The translations under genes were made by a program, and so were the position numbers. Positions 44,783 to 53,539 of a stretch of 64,000 nucleotides of DNA are shown piece after piece. The stretch is from CAZLQF01 sp964561545 (GTDB lineage Bacteria; Bacteroidota; Bacteroidia; CAILMK01; CAYYUA01), in the NCBI GenBank assembly GCA_964561545.1, contig CAZLQF010000007.1, positions 1 through 64,000 of the forward strand, given 5' to 3'. Position 1 is the stretch's first letter. Each line of letters opens with the position of its first letter. Below the pieces are notes generated by a model, which saw only the letters and a program-made list of their open reading frames with translations, ran no database searches and had not been told where the DNA came from.

Positions 44783-46483
44783 ATGCGATTTGCTTACAAG
44801 AGCCTACTATTTGGGATCAGCCTTACTTTAGCTGCATGTGGTTCTGGTTCCCAATCCGATAATGATAGCGATGCAAAAAGAGAAGATACAGCAAGAACTG
44901 CATCCCTTAGTTTGAAAACGGGCGTTGACATTGACAACCGGCTTGATCAATATGAAAAAGTGAAGCTAACCGCCAATCTTGACCACCTGTCATCAGATCA
45001 AAAAGCAATCATAAAAAAGCTCATTAAAGCCAGCCAGCTCATGGATGAAGTATTCTGGCACGAGGCTTATGGTTCAAAAGACAGTCTTCTTGCCAAAATC
45101 CAAGATCCCAAGATAGAACAATATGTCAGGATCAACTATGGTCCCTGGGACCGCCTTAAAGGTAATGAGCCATTTTTAAAAGGTTTTGGTCCTAAACCTG
45201 AAGGCGCCAATTATTATCCTAAAAACATGACCCAAGAAGCCTTTAAAAATGCCGAGCTTGAAAATAAAGAAAGTTTGTACACGCTTATTCGTAGGAATGA
45301 ACAAGGGGAATTAATCACCAAATGGTATCACGAAGTTTTTAAAGAACAGCATTATAAAGCTGCAAGCCTTTTAGAAGAAGCAGCCGGGCTTGCCAATAAT
45401 GAAGGACTGAAAAACTATTTGAATTTAAGGGCTGAAGCCTTAAGGAAAGATGAATACCAAAAAAGTGACATGGCCTGGCTTGACATGAAAGATAATTTAA
45501 TTGATGTCGTTATCGGCCCCATAGAAGTGTACGAGGATCGCTTGTTTAATTACAAAGCAGCGCATGAAGGCTTTGTTTTACTCAAAGACCAGGAATGGAG
45601 TCAACGGCTGAATAAATTTGCAGATTTTTTACCAAGGCTGCAGAAAAATTTACCCGTTCCCAAAGCCTATAAGCAAGAGGAGCCGGGCAGGGATGCTGAC
45701 CTCAACGCTTATCAAGCACTTTATTATGGAGGAGATGCCAATGCGGGTCCCAAAACCATTGCCATCAATCTACCCAACAACGAAGAAGTGCAATTAAAGA
45801 AAGGTACCAGAAGGCTTCAATTAAAAAATGCCATGCGCGCTAAATTTGATAAGATCCTGCAACCCATTTCCAAAGAATTAATAGCCAAGGAGCAACGCAA
45901 GCATATCTCATTCCAGGGCTTCTTTGGAGCCACCATGTTCCATGAAGTAGCTCACGGCTTGGGCATTAAAAACACCATTAATGATCAGGCCAAAGTTAGC
46001 AAAGCGCTGAAGGAACACCACTCTGCTATTGAAGAAGGCAAGGCAGACATTCTCGGGCTTTACATGATCACCAAGCTCCATGAATGGGGCGAACTTGACA
46101 CCCCCTTGAAAGAATATTACACCACGTTTATGACCAGCATCTTCAGGTCTGTAAGGTTTGGTGCTTCCAGCGCGCACGGAAAGGCCAACATGATCCGCTT
46201 CAATTATTTTAAAGATCAAGGTGCTTTTGTTAGGCAGGATAACGGCACCTACCAAGTTAACCACGATCAACTACAAAAAGCCATGACTTCTTTAACGGAA
46301 GAAATCCTGACCATACAAGGTGACGGGGATTACAAGGCAGCGGATGAACTGATCCAAACCCAAGCCAATGTAGGGGATACACTACAAAAAGACCTTGAAA
46401 GCCTTGATGAAGCAGGCATCCCGGTTGATATCATTTTTGAACAAGGCATTGGTGTTCTTGACTTGGAGGATGTAGATGCCTGA
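44783..46483 (+). CDS. M49 (dipeptidyl-peptidase III-like) zinc peptidase, lipoprotein
   Basis: A 566-residue protein with a lipoprotein signal (lipobox LAAC, Cys19). The metal site is HEVAHGLGIKN (His387, Glu388, His391) and the third ligand and partner acid are in EEGKADILGLY (Glu417/418), 26-30 residues later, as in family M49. The five-residue HExxH spacing resembles the bacterial/plant NUDT3 branch rather than the six-residue HExxGH of human DPP III. The substrate may be short peptides in the periplasm. The N-terminal half (helical, LDHLSSDQKAIIKKLIKA) agrees with the family. It appears monocistronic. Confidence 0.8.
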   Translation: MRFAYKSLLFGISLTLAACGSGSQSDNDSDAKREDTARTASLSLKTGVDIDNRLDQYEKVKLTANLDHLSSDQKAIIKKLIKASQLMDEVFWHEAYGSKDSLLAKIQDPKIEQYVRINYGPWDRLKGNEPFLKGFGPKPEGANYYPKNMTQEAFKNAELENKESLYTLIRRNEQGELITKWYHEVFKEQHYKAASLLEEAAGLANNEGLKNYLNLRAEALRKDEYQKSDMAWLDMKDNLIDVVIGPIEVYEDRLFNYKAAHEGFVLLKDQEWSQRLNKFADFLPRLQKNLPVPKAYKQEEPGRDADLNAYQALYYGGDANAGPKTIAINLPNNEEVQLKKGTRRLQLKNAMRAKFDKILQPISKELIAKEQRKHISFQGFFGATMFHEVAHGLGIKNTINDQAKVSKALKEHHSAIEEGKADILGLYMITKLHEWGELDTPLKEYYTTFMTSIFRSVRFGASSAHGKANMIRFNYFKDQGAFVRQDNGTYQVNHDQLQKAMTSLTEEILTIQGDGDYKAADELIQTQANVGDTLQKDLESLDEAGIPVDIIFEQGIGVLDLEDVDA

Positions 46484-46601
46484 GTTCTTCTGATCGAAAA
46501 ATGCTCAAAACACTATTTAGTCATTTACCGCAAGCTATTTGCTTAACAGGAATTTCTATCGCCTAAATTAGCCCCTATATACCATCCAAGCCAATCTTTT
46601 G

Positions 46602-46609
46602 TATATTTG
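46602..46609 (+). promoter_or_regulatory. TAnnTTTG -7 box upstream of the FAD-linked oxidase
   Basis: TATATTTG ends 20 bases before the start codon of the glcD-like gene and matches the Bacteroidota -7 consensus. Confidence 0.4.
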
Positions 46610-46629
46610 ATGACAGCAAAAACGCTTGA

Positions 46630-48039
46630 ATGGAGGAATTTGATTTTAAAAAGATCGATGCCGAGGCTATTGAATACCTGGCCACAGTTACAGGTAAAGG
46701 CAATGTTATTGTAGAGAGCGAGGAACTTGCCGATTATGGGCACGATTACACCGAGGATTTTCAGTTTAATCCTGACGTAGTTGCCAAGCCCCAGGACCGT
46801 GAAGAAATAAGCCAAATCTTAGCTTATTGCAACGAACATCAGATTGCAGTAACCCCACGTGGAGGCGGTACAGGCTTAAGTGGTGGTGCATTGCCGGTTT
46901 ATGGAGGTTTGGTCCTATCCCTGGAGAAGCTTAACAACATTATTTCAATTGATGAAAACAATTTCCAGGCTACGGTGGAACCAGGCGTTATTAATCAAAC
47001 TTTCCAGGAAGCCGTTAAGGAAAAAGGGCTGTTCTACCCACCCGATCCTGCCAGTAAAGGCTCCAGCTTTTTGGGCGGCAACCTCGCTGAAAATGCCGGA
47101 GGCCCTAAAGCTGTCAAATATGGCGTAACCAAGGATTATGTCCTCAACCTTGAAATGGTACTGCCCGATGGTAGCATTATGTGGACTGGCGCCAATACGC
47201 TTAAAAATTCAACAGGCTACAATTTAACGCAACTGGTTACCGGAAGTGAAGGAACATTAGGCATCATTACCAAAATTGTTTTCAAACTCATTGCCCTACC
47301 TAAAGAAACCCTGACCATGCTGGCTGCCTTCAATGATTCAGCAAAAGCATGCGAAGCTGTATCAGCTGTGCTTAAAAGCGGCATCACCCCTGCCAGCCTC
47401 GAATACATGGAGCGCAACGCCATTGATTGGACCATGGAATTAATGGGCCTTCATTTTCCGGTTCAGGATGACGTAAAGGCTCATCTTTTGATAGAAGTGG
47501 ACGGCAATGACCAGGAACTACTTTACAAGGAATGCGAAAAGATCGGTACCTTGCTCGAGGATTACGAATGCAATGACATCTACTTTGCCGATACGGATTA
47601 CGATAAGGAAAAGCTCTGGAAGTTGAGGCGAAATGTAGCCGAGGCAGTACATGCCAATTCGGTTTACAAAGAAGAAGACACCGTAGTACCAAGGTACTAT
47701 TTGCCCCAACTGCTCAATGGCGTAAAGGAAATTGGCACCAAGTACGGATTTGATTCCGTTTGCTACGGGCATGCAGGGGATGGCAACCTCCATGTTAATA
47801 TTGTTAAAGGGGATATGGATGAGCATGCGTGGAATGTAACCGTTAAGCAAGGCATAAGGGAGATCTTTGAGCTTTGTATTTCACTGGGGGGCACCATTTC
47901 AGGTGAACATGGCATAGGGTATGTTCAACGCGAATACATGGACATTCCTTTTTCAGATTACCAATTAACGCTTATGAAGCAAATTAAGGAAGTCTTTGAC
48001 TCCCAAGGTATCATGAATCCCGGTAAGATTTTTAAGTAA
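46630..48039 (+). CDS. FAD-linked oxidase, GlcD/D-lactate dehydrogenase type
   Basis: A 469-residue flavoprotein of the vanillyl-alcohol oxidase superfamily. The FAD-binding domain (about 38-220) carries PRGGGTGLSGGALPVYGG and GSSFLGGNLAENAGGPKAVKYG; the C-terminal domain holds CYGHAGDGNLHVNI and GTISGEHGIGYVQREYM, with the metal- and substrate-binding histidines of this family. It oxidises a 2-hydroxyacid such as glycolate or D-lactate. No GlcE/GlcF partners adjoin, so the stand-alone D-lactate dehydrogenase type is more likely. It is monocistronic. Confidence 0.85.
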   Translation: MEEFDFKKIDAEAIEYLATVTGKGNVIVESEELADYGHDYTEDFQFNPDVVAKPQDREEISQILAYCNEHQIAVTPRGGGTGLSGGALPVYGGLVLSLEKLNNIISIDENNFQATVEPGVINQTFQEAVKEKGLFYPPDPASKGSSFLGGNLAENAGGPKAVKYGVTKDYVLNLEMVLPDGSIMWTGANTLKNSTGYNLTQLVTGSEGTLGIITKIVFKLIALPKETLTMLAAFNDSAKACEAVSAVLKSGITPASLEYMERNAIDWTMELMGLHFPVQDDVKAHLLIEVDGNDQELLYKECEKIGTLLEDYECNDIYFADTDYDKEKLWKLRRNVAEAVHANSVYKEEDTVVPRYYLPQLLNGVKEIGTKYGFDSVCYGHAGDGNLHVNIVKGDMDEHAWNVTVKQGIREIFELCISLGGTISGEHGIGYVQREYMDIPFSDYQLTLMKQIKEVFDSQGIMNPGKIFK

Positions 48040-48449
48040 GTTTTTTATACTTATTGCCATTAACTCCTTCGATAGGTAAAGTTAAACCTTTATTGCTATA
48101 GATTTTATTACGGATCTTCTGTCAATCAAAGATCCAAAACCTTCTTTTTAATATAGAAATTAACGCCAATTGGCCCTCAGCTCCTTGAATATTCCCATCA
48201 TGAAAAATTTAAAAACCACCCAGCAAAACCTAAAGAAAAAATTAAGCTACTGATTAATAAAAAAAGACAACCCTAAAATGGTGGTTATCAATCCAGCCAA
48301 ATTCCTAATAATAGGCATTCAAACTATTGTTTATAATCATTTAAAGATATTTATCAACTAATTTTTCCTAAATGTTGCGCTTATGAACATTTACTAAGGG
48401 ATTTTGTTTTCTTATCTTAATTCCTCATTGTCAAAAATTTATTCCGGGT
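48040..48449. other. Intergenic stretch, nothing notable
   Basis: About 410 AT-rich bases between two plus-strand genes; no gene, RNA or clear terminator was found. Confidence 0.5.
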
Positions 48450-49349
48450 ATGCAAAACAATACCTTGGCTGGCAAAATCTACGATACCCTACTCTCGCAA
48501 AACACGCGGAATAAAACGGAAGTGGTAATCATTTGGATATCTATTTTAAGTTTCTTGATTCACCTTTTAATGATTTTGTTGGCCAGTTATAACATTGAAC
48601 CTTTTGATTTGGAATCGGATCTATTGAGCGATCCGATATCGGCCATTTATACACCATTTTCATTTATCCTTTTATTTGAGGTTTACCTCCTGGTTTACCA
48701 CCTCCCCACTTCTACAACCAATTACGTAGCTAAGCAATATGAAATTATAACCTTAATTGTCTTCAGGAGGTTATTTAAAGACCTCGCTAACCTGGAATTG
48801 ACTACAAAATGGTTTCAAGATAAACATGACCTTCAATTAACCTATGACGTAATTACTGCCCTATTGCTCTTTTTACTGATTTATTTTTTCCATAAACTCA
48901 ACCAAAAGGGTAAAAATAACGTCAAATCTTTTACGGAATTACCTGCAAATATTCAACAATTTATAAAAAGGAAGCGTATATTAGCGACTTTACTTGTTCC
49001 GACCATTGTTGGTTTAGCTTCTTACAGTTTCTTCAATTGGTTTTCGGAAACCTTTTATTTCATTATGGGTGCTAACCTACCGGAGAGTATCACTAATGTG
49101 AATAACATATTCTTTGATCAATTCTTTGTTCTTTTAATCCTGGTCGATGTTTTACTACTTCTTTTTTCATTTTTCCATACAACCCAATTCAATACCTTCA
49201 TTCGTAATTCTGGGTTCATCATTTCCACGATTCTTATCCGCTTATCTTTTAGTGCCGAAGGACTACTTAACAATGTTCTAATTTTAGTGGCCGTGTTGTT
49301 CGGAGTATTGATCTTGTTGATCAACATGCAATACGAAAAACTGGAATAA
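48450..49349 (+). CDS. Unrecognised membrane protein
   Basis: A 299-residue protein with about six to seven hydrophobic segments (about 26-46, 69-90, 133-150, 181-198, 222-243, 253-268, 275-293). Between the second and third is a soluble-looking stretch with the string AKQYEIITLIVFRRLFKDLANLE, which resembles the charged amphipathic element of cation-channel or voltage-sensor-like membrane proteins, but no known domain is recognised. No signal peptide. It stands alone. Function unknown. Confidence 0.6.
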   Translation: MQNNTLAGKIYDTLLSQNTRNKTEVVIIWISILSFLIHLLMILLASYNIEPFDLESDLLSDPISAIYTPFSFILLFEVYLLVYHLPTSTTNYVAKQYEIITLIVFRRLFKDLANLELTTKWFQDKHDLQLTYDVITALLLFLLIYFFHKLNQKGKNNVKSFTELPANIQQFIKRKRILATLLVPTIVGLASYSFFNWFSETFYFIMGANLPESITNVNNIFFDQFFVLLILVDVLLLLFSFFHTTQFNTFIRNSGFIISTILIRLSFSAEGLLNNVLILVAVLFGVLILLINMQYEKLE

Positions 49350-49475
49350 ACATTCACATAGCTGCTAACCTTCATTGAGCACAATGCTATATGATGGTTT
49401 AGAATCCGCAACGGAATAGTTCCCTAATTTAAAATCCTCAACAATTTAATTTAGGTTTACGCAGTCATGTTTTCT

Positions 49476-50192
49476 CTAACCTTTTAGTAACATGTGCGCG
49501 ATGATGCCCAACAGGAATCCCCCAACTGCTCCCAAAGGTGGTGCCCAAGCTTTTTCCAGGGGCACTTTAGGAGAAATATCCTGGAAAATCAAGTATAGAA
49601 TTCCGCCGGAAGAAAATATCATAATGCCCGCAAGCAAAGCCTGCGAATTGGTTAAGAATTGGGTGCCTAAAACCGCACTCAAAGGGCCAATAAGCATCAA
49701 GCCAAAAAAGCTACCGATGATCTTTTTTTTGGTAAATGAACCAGAGGCTTTTATTTCACAGTAGGCATTAAAGGCTTCCGGCAAGTTTTGAAAGGCTATC
49801 AGGATGGTTAACAGCAAAGCCGTTTCATAGTCGTTGGTGATGAGGGCTCCTAAAGCCATTGCTTCCGGTATAAAATCTAAAAGCATCGCTAATAACTGGG
49901 AAAATGACCCGCCTTTATTTTCAAGTAGCCGGTCTACAAAGAAAAATACCAGACTCCCAGCTGTAAAACCGATGATTAACAAGGTTAAGGAAAGTTCTTC
50001 CATGCCCTTTGGAACAAATACAAGTGCAATGGCGGCTAATAATATGCCGCCACCAAAAGCTATTACGGAGTGCTGAAATTCATGTTCAATCCACTTATTA
50101 TGAAATTGCTCAACACTTGCTAATAAAGCACCGAGTGGTATGGTTATTCCAGCTATTAAAGCTAATAGTAGTGATGCAAGTAGCGGTGGCAA
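49476..50192 (-). CDS. ZIP family metal transporter
   Basis: A 238-residue ZIP (TC 2.A.5) transporter with about eight helices. The metal-binding helices are visible in FQHSVIAFGGGILLAAIALVF and MLLDFIPEAMALGAL, followed by QNLPEAFNAY; typical ZIP histidines are replaced by Asp/Glu in places (DFIPEA, NLPEA). Members carry zinc, iron or manganese. The start is TTG at 50190-50192, because a stop codon lies immediately before it in frame and the first helix begins at once (PPLLASLLLALIAG). Confidence 0.8.
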   Translation of the reverse strand: MPPLLASLLLALIAGITIPLGALLASVEQFHNKWIEHEFQHSVIAFGGGILLAAIALVFVPKGMEELSLTLLIIGFTAGSLVFFFVDRLLENKGGSFSQLLAMLLDFIPEAMALGALITNDYETALLLTILIAFQNLPEAFNAYCEIKASGSFTKKKIIGSFFGLMLIGPLSAVLGTQFLTNSQALLAGIMIFSSGGILYLIFQDISPKVPLEKAWAPPLGAVGGFLLGIIAHMLLKG

Positions 50193-50446
50193 TTAGCTAT
50201 TTTTATTGCGTTTTACTAAATGTAAAATAAACCTTAAAATATGGTAAATACAACCTTTTTAAAAGGAAAATTTTAATTCACCGGAATCCTTTGCTTAAAC
50301 TTCTTTAGCGTGCTGTAATCATTATTTCACGACAACATGCTAATAATAACAGCAAAAAAACTTGACCCAACAACTTCGAACGCTTCAATAACAATCCATA
50401 CCCGCATCGAACAAGGCTTGTTACCTTTGACCTTAAAACAATGCTC

Positions 50447-50944
50447 ATGAAAATTGGCCTGATCAGCGATACGCATGGATACATGGATGAACGGATCAAG
50501 GAATATCTAAAAGATCGGGATGAGATATGGCATGCTGGGGATTTTGGGAGAGCTGTAGCAGAACCCTTAGCGCAAATTGCCCCCCTCAAAGGGGTTTACG
50601 GCAATATTGATGAGCAGGACATTCGCCAAGAATTTCCCGAACATGAAAGGTTTCAATGTGAAGGATTTGACGTTTGGATGACTCATATCGGAGGCTATCC
50701 GGGTAAATACGAAAAGCATGTCAGGGAAGCAATAAGAAACAACCCACCAGACATTTTCATTTGTGGGCATTCCCATATCCTTAAGGTCATGAGGGATAAG
50801 CAACTGGGCCTCTTGCACATTAACCCCGGAGCTGCAGGCCAAACAGGATTTCATAAAAAACGGACCTTGATTGTAATGGAGTTGAAAAACCAGGAATTCC
50901 GGGATCTCAATGTTGTAGAACTCGGAAAGCGGGGCAAGCAATAA
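50447..50944 (+). CDS. YfcE/MJ0936-type metallophosphoesterase
   Basis: A 165-residue calcineurin-like phosphoesterase. Its metal-binding motifs occur in order: SDTHGYMDERI (D-x-H), HAGDFG, GNIDEQD, and GHSHI, followed by INPGAAG. This matches the small YfcE family, which hydrolyses phosphodiesters in vitro; the physiological substrate is not known. The second of two in-frame ATGs (50447) matches the family start (MKIGLISDTHG). Monocistronic. Confidence 0.88.
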   Translation: MKIGLISDTHGYMDERIKEYLKDRDEIWHAGDFGRAVAEPLAQIAPLKGVYGNIDEQDIRQEFPEHERFQCEGFDVWMTHIGGYPGKYEKHVREAIRNNPPDIFICGHSHILKVMRDKQLGLLHINPGAAGQTGFHKKRTLIVMELKNQEFRDLNVVELGKRGKQ

Positions 50945-51309
50945 TGGTCGGTAACTTGTAGTAGACTATGAGTTTAGTTACGTAAATGATCGTTATTATT
51001 TTATACTAAAGCATTTTGATGCAAGCCCGTCATTAAAGGCCTATCTTAATTAAACGTACCGTTCCTATTATAAAATTTTATCGCGCAAGCCCTAAAATCG
51101 GTGTAAGTATTTTTAAATTAAAACTCGGTGTTTGTCAAATTCGCTTGCCTTTCCTGACAATGCCCATAGATTGTCAACTTTCACCTGTCTTTTTGTCAGA
51201 AATGGTTCATAAATAAGGAATTTTGACATAATTAACCACCCCAATATTTTTTGGCACTTTGGTTGTTTCCAAAGGAAAAAACATTTAAAAACCAAAAAAA
51301 TAGAGGTAT
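50945..51309. promoter_or_regulatory. dnaK upstream region with TTGTCA motif array
   Basis: This 365-bp region holds TTGTCA at 51132-51137, 51171-51176 and 51193-51198, and its complement TGACAA at 51155-51160. TTGTCAA occurs twice 39 bases apart, and CTGACAA and TTGTCAG form an inverted pair, also 39 bases apart. A sigma70-like TTGACA (51223-51228), 16 bases, TATTTT (51245-51250) follows. The array may bind a heat-shock regulator. No CIRCE repeat (TTAGCACTC) was found. A minus-strand frame (51113-51295) over this region was rejected. Confidence 0.45.
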
Positions 51310-53268
51310 ATGAGCAAAGTAATTGGAATAGACTTAGGAACTACTAATTCATGTGTGGCTGTAATGGAAGGTAATCAACCCACAGTCATCCAAAATAGCG
51401 AAGGTAAAAGAACAACGCCTTCTGCGATTGCTTTTATGGAAGATGGTGAAATCAAGGTTGGTGATCCGGCTAAACGTCAAGCCATTATTAACCCTGATCA
51501 AACAGTAGCTTCCATTAAGCGATTCATGGGTAGGAAGTATGATGAAGTATCAAGTGAAATCGATTCCGTATCTTATCAAGTTGAAAAAGGCCGAAATGAA
51601 ACGGTAAGGGTTAAGATCGGTGATAAGCAGTACACGCCGCAGGAACTTTCAGCTATGGTAGTTCAAAAAATGAAGAAAACAGCTGAAGATTACCTGGGAA
51701 GCGAAGTAAAAGAAGCTGTTATCACCGTGCCAGCTTATTTTAATGATTCCCAAAGGCAAGCTACCAAAGAAGCTGGTGAAATTGCCGGTTTAACCGTAAG
51801 CCGTATCATTAACGAACCAACAGCCGCTTCATTGGCTTATGGCCTTGATAAGAAAGAACAGGATCAAACAATTGCGGTCTATGATTTAGGTGGCGGTACG
51901 TTTGATATCTCCATCCTTGAGCTTGGCGATGGCGTATTTGAAGTAAAATCTACACACGGTGACACCCATCTTGGCGGAGATGATTTTGACACCAAGGTCA
52001 TCGATTGGTTGGCTGAAGAATTTAAGAAAGACAACAATGTTGACCTCCGGCAGGATAAAATGGCACTGCAGCGTTTGAAAGAAGCTGCTGAAAAAGCCAA
52101 AGTTGAACTTTCAAGTGCTACCGAAACGGAAATTAACTTGCCTTACATCACTTCCATCGACAACGTGCCCAAGCACTTAGTCACCAAACTTTCTAAATCT
52201 AAGTTTGAGCAGTTAATAGACGACTTGGTTGAAAGAAGTATGAATCCTGTTAAGAAAGCCATAGAAGATGCAGGCATTAAGCCTTCTGATGTTGATCAGG
52301 TCATCTTGGTAGGCGGTTCTACGCGAATTCCTAAAATCCAAGAACAAGTTAAATCCTACTTTGGCAAAGATCCCAATAAAGGTGTTAACCCAGACGAGGT
52401 TGTCTCCATTGGTGCTGCTATCCAAGGTGGTGTACTTGCAGGTGATGTTAAAGATGTGCTTTTACTGGACGTTACACCGCTCTCGCTTGGTATTGAAACC
52501 ATGGGTGGCGTAATGACCAAATTGATCGAGGCCAACACCACCATCCCAACTAAGAAAAACGAGACCTTCTCTACTGCTGCAGACAATCAAACATCAGTAG
52601 AGATTAACGTTTTACAAGGTGAACGGCCAATGGCCAAGGACAACAAATCCCTTGGTAAATTCATCCTTGATGGCATACCACCTGCACCAAGAGGAACCCC
52701 GCAAATTGACGTTACATTCGACATTGATGCCAACGGCATCCTCAATGTAAGTGCTAAGGATCGGGGCACCGATAAAGAACAAAGCATCAGGATTGAAGCT
52801 TCTTCTGGCTTGAGTGAAGATGAAATCGAACAAATGAAGAAAGAAGCCGAAGAAAATGCCGAAAAGGACAAGCAAGAGAAGGAAAAAGCTGAAAAAATGA
52901 ATACAGCTGACTCCCTGATTTTTACCACTGAAAAACAAATCAAGGATTATGGAGATAAGCTTTCAGAAGATAAAAAGAAGAACATTGAAGATGCATTGAG
53001 CAAGTTGAAGGAAGCTTACCAAAACGAAGACCTTGAAAGCATTGATCAACACACTGAAACCCTGAACAATGCGTGGCAAGAGGCTTCCTCTGAAATGTAT
53101 CAAGCTCAGCAAGATGCTCAAGGCCAGCAAAGTGGAGCTGAACAAGGGCAAGAAGGAGCTTCCGAACAACAGCAAAGCCAAGATGGCAGTGAGGACGTAG
53201 AGGATGCTGACTACGAGGAAGTAAACAACAACAGCGACAAGGATAAGGACAACGATAAGAACCAGTAA
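51310..53268 (+). CDS. dnaK: Molecular chaperone DnaK (Hsp70)
   Basis: A 652-residue Hsp70. The N-terminal ATPase domain (about 1-383) holds GIDLGTTNSCVAVMEG, VYDLGGGTFDISILEL and VGGSTRIPKIQ. The linker DVLLLDVTPLSLGIETMGG leads into the substrate-binding beta domain (about 395-505, ending with GILNVSAKDRGT) and a helical lid. The tail is rich in Gln, Gly, Asp and Lys and includes VEDADYEEV, the usual conserved C-terminal motif, extended here by about 14 charged residues. There is no grpE or dnaJ nearby. A terminator follows 25 bases after the stop. Confidence 0.97.
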   Translation: MSKVIGIDLGTTNSCVAVMEGNQPTVIQNSEGKRTTPSAIAFMEDGEIKVGDPAKRQAIINPDQTVASIKRFMGRKYDEVSSEIDSVSYQVEKGRNETVRVKIGDKQYTPQELSAMVVQKMKKTAEDYLGSEVKEAVITVPAYFNDSQRQATKEAGEIAGLTVSRIINEPTAASLAYGLDKKEQDQTIAVYDLGGGTFDISILELGDGVFEVKSTHGDTHLGGDDFDTKVIDWLAEEFKKDNNVDLRQDKMALQRLKEAAEKAKVELSSATETEINLPYITSIDNVPKHLVTKLSKSKFEQLIDDLVERSMNPVKKAIEDAGIKPSDVDQVILVGGSTRIPKIQEQVKSYFGKDPNKGVNPDEVVSIGAAIQGGVLAGDVKDVLLLDVTPLSLGIETMGGVMTKLIEANTTIPTKKNETFSTAADNQTSVEINVLQGERPMAKDNKSLGKFILDGIPPAPRGTPQIDVTFDIDANGILNVSAKDRGTDKEQSIRIEASSGLSEDEIEQMKKEAEENAEKDKQEKEKAEKMNTADSLIFTTEKQIKDYGDKLSEDKKKNIEDALSKLKEAYQNEDLESIDQHTETLNNAWQEASSEMYQAQQDAQGQQSGAEQGQEGASEQQQSQDGSEDVEDADYEEVNNNSDKDKDNDKNQ

Positions 53269-53292
53269 TAGCCTTTGTCCTGAAAAATTGGT

Positions 53293-53328
53293 AAAGCCCC
53301 GGTCATTAGATTGATCGGGGCTTTTTTT
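53293..53328 (+). terminator. Intrinsic terminator after dnaK
   Basis: A 13-bp stem (53293-53305 with 53312-53324, one G-T pair) and a loop of six bases, followed by a T run; AAGCCCC pairs with GGGGCTT. Confidence 0.88.
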
Positions 53329-53539
53329 GTTTTAAATCAATCCAATTGAGATCTACCAAATGCTTGGCCAGCATAACTTGCTAAGTTATTTGTGGCAAAT
53401 GAATACGCGCTATTTTAGAAAAGCATTGCGTTCTAACCCTTCACTGCTTTTTAAATAAAAAACAAGCCTACCCAAAGGCTCCTCTACGCTCATTGCTAAA
53501 AATTTCCCATATTTGAAATGAATTTAAAATTAAAAATTA

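Noticed and set aside
51113..51295. 60-codon minus-strand frame upstream of dnaK
   Set aside because: Covers the motif array and promoter region; no conserved features.
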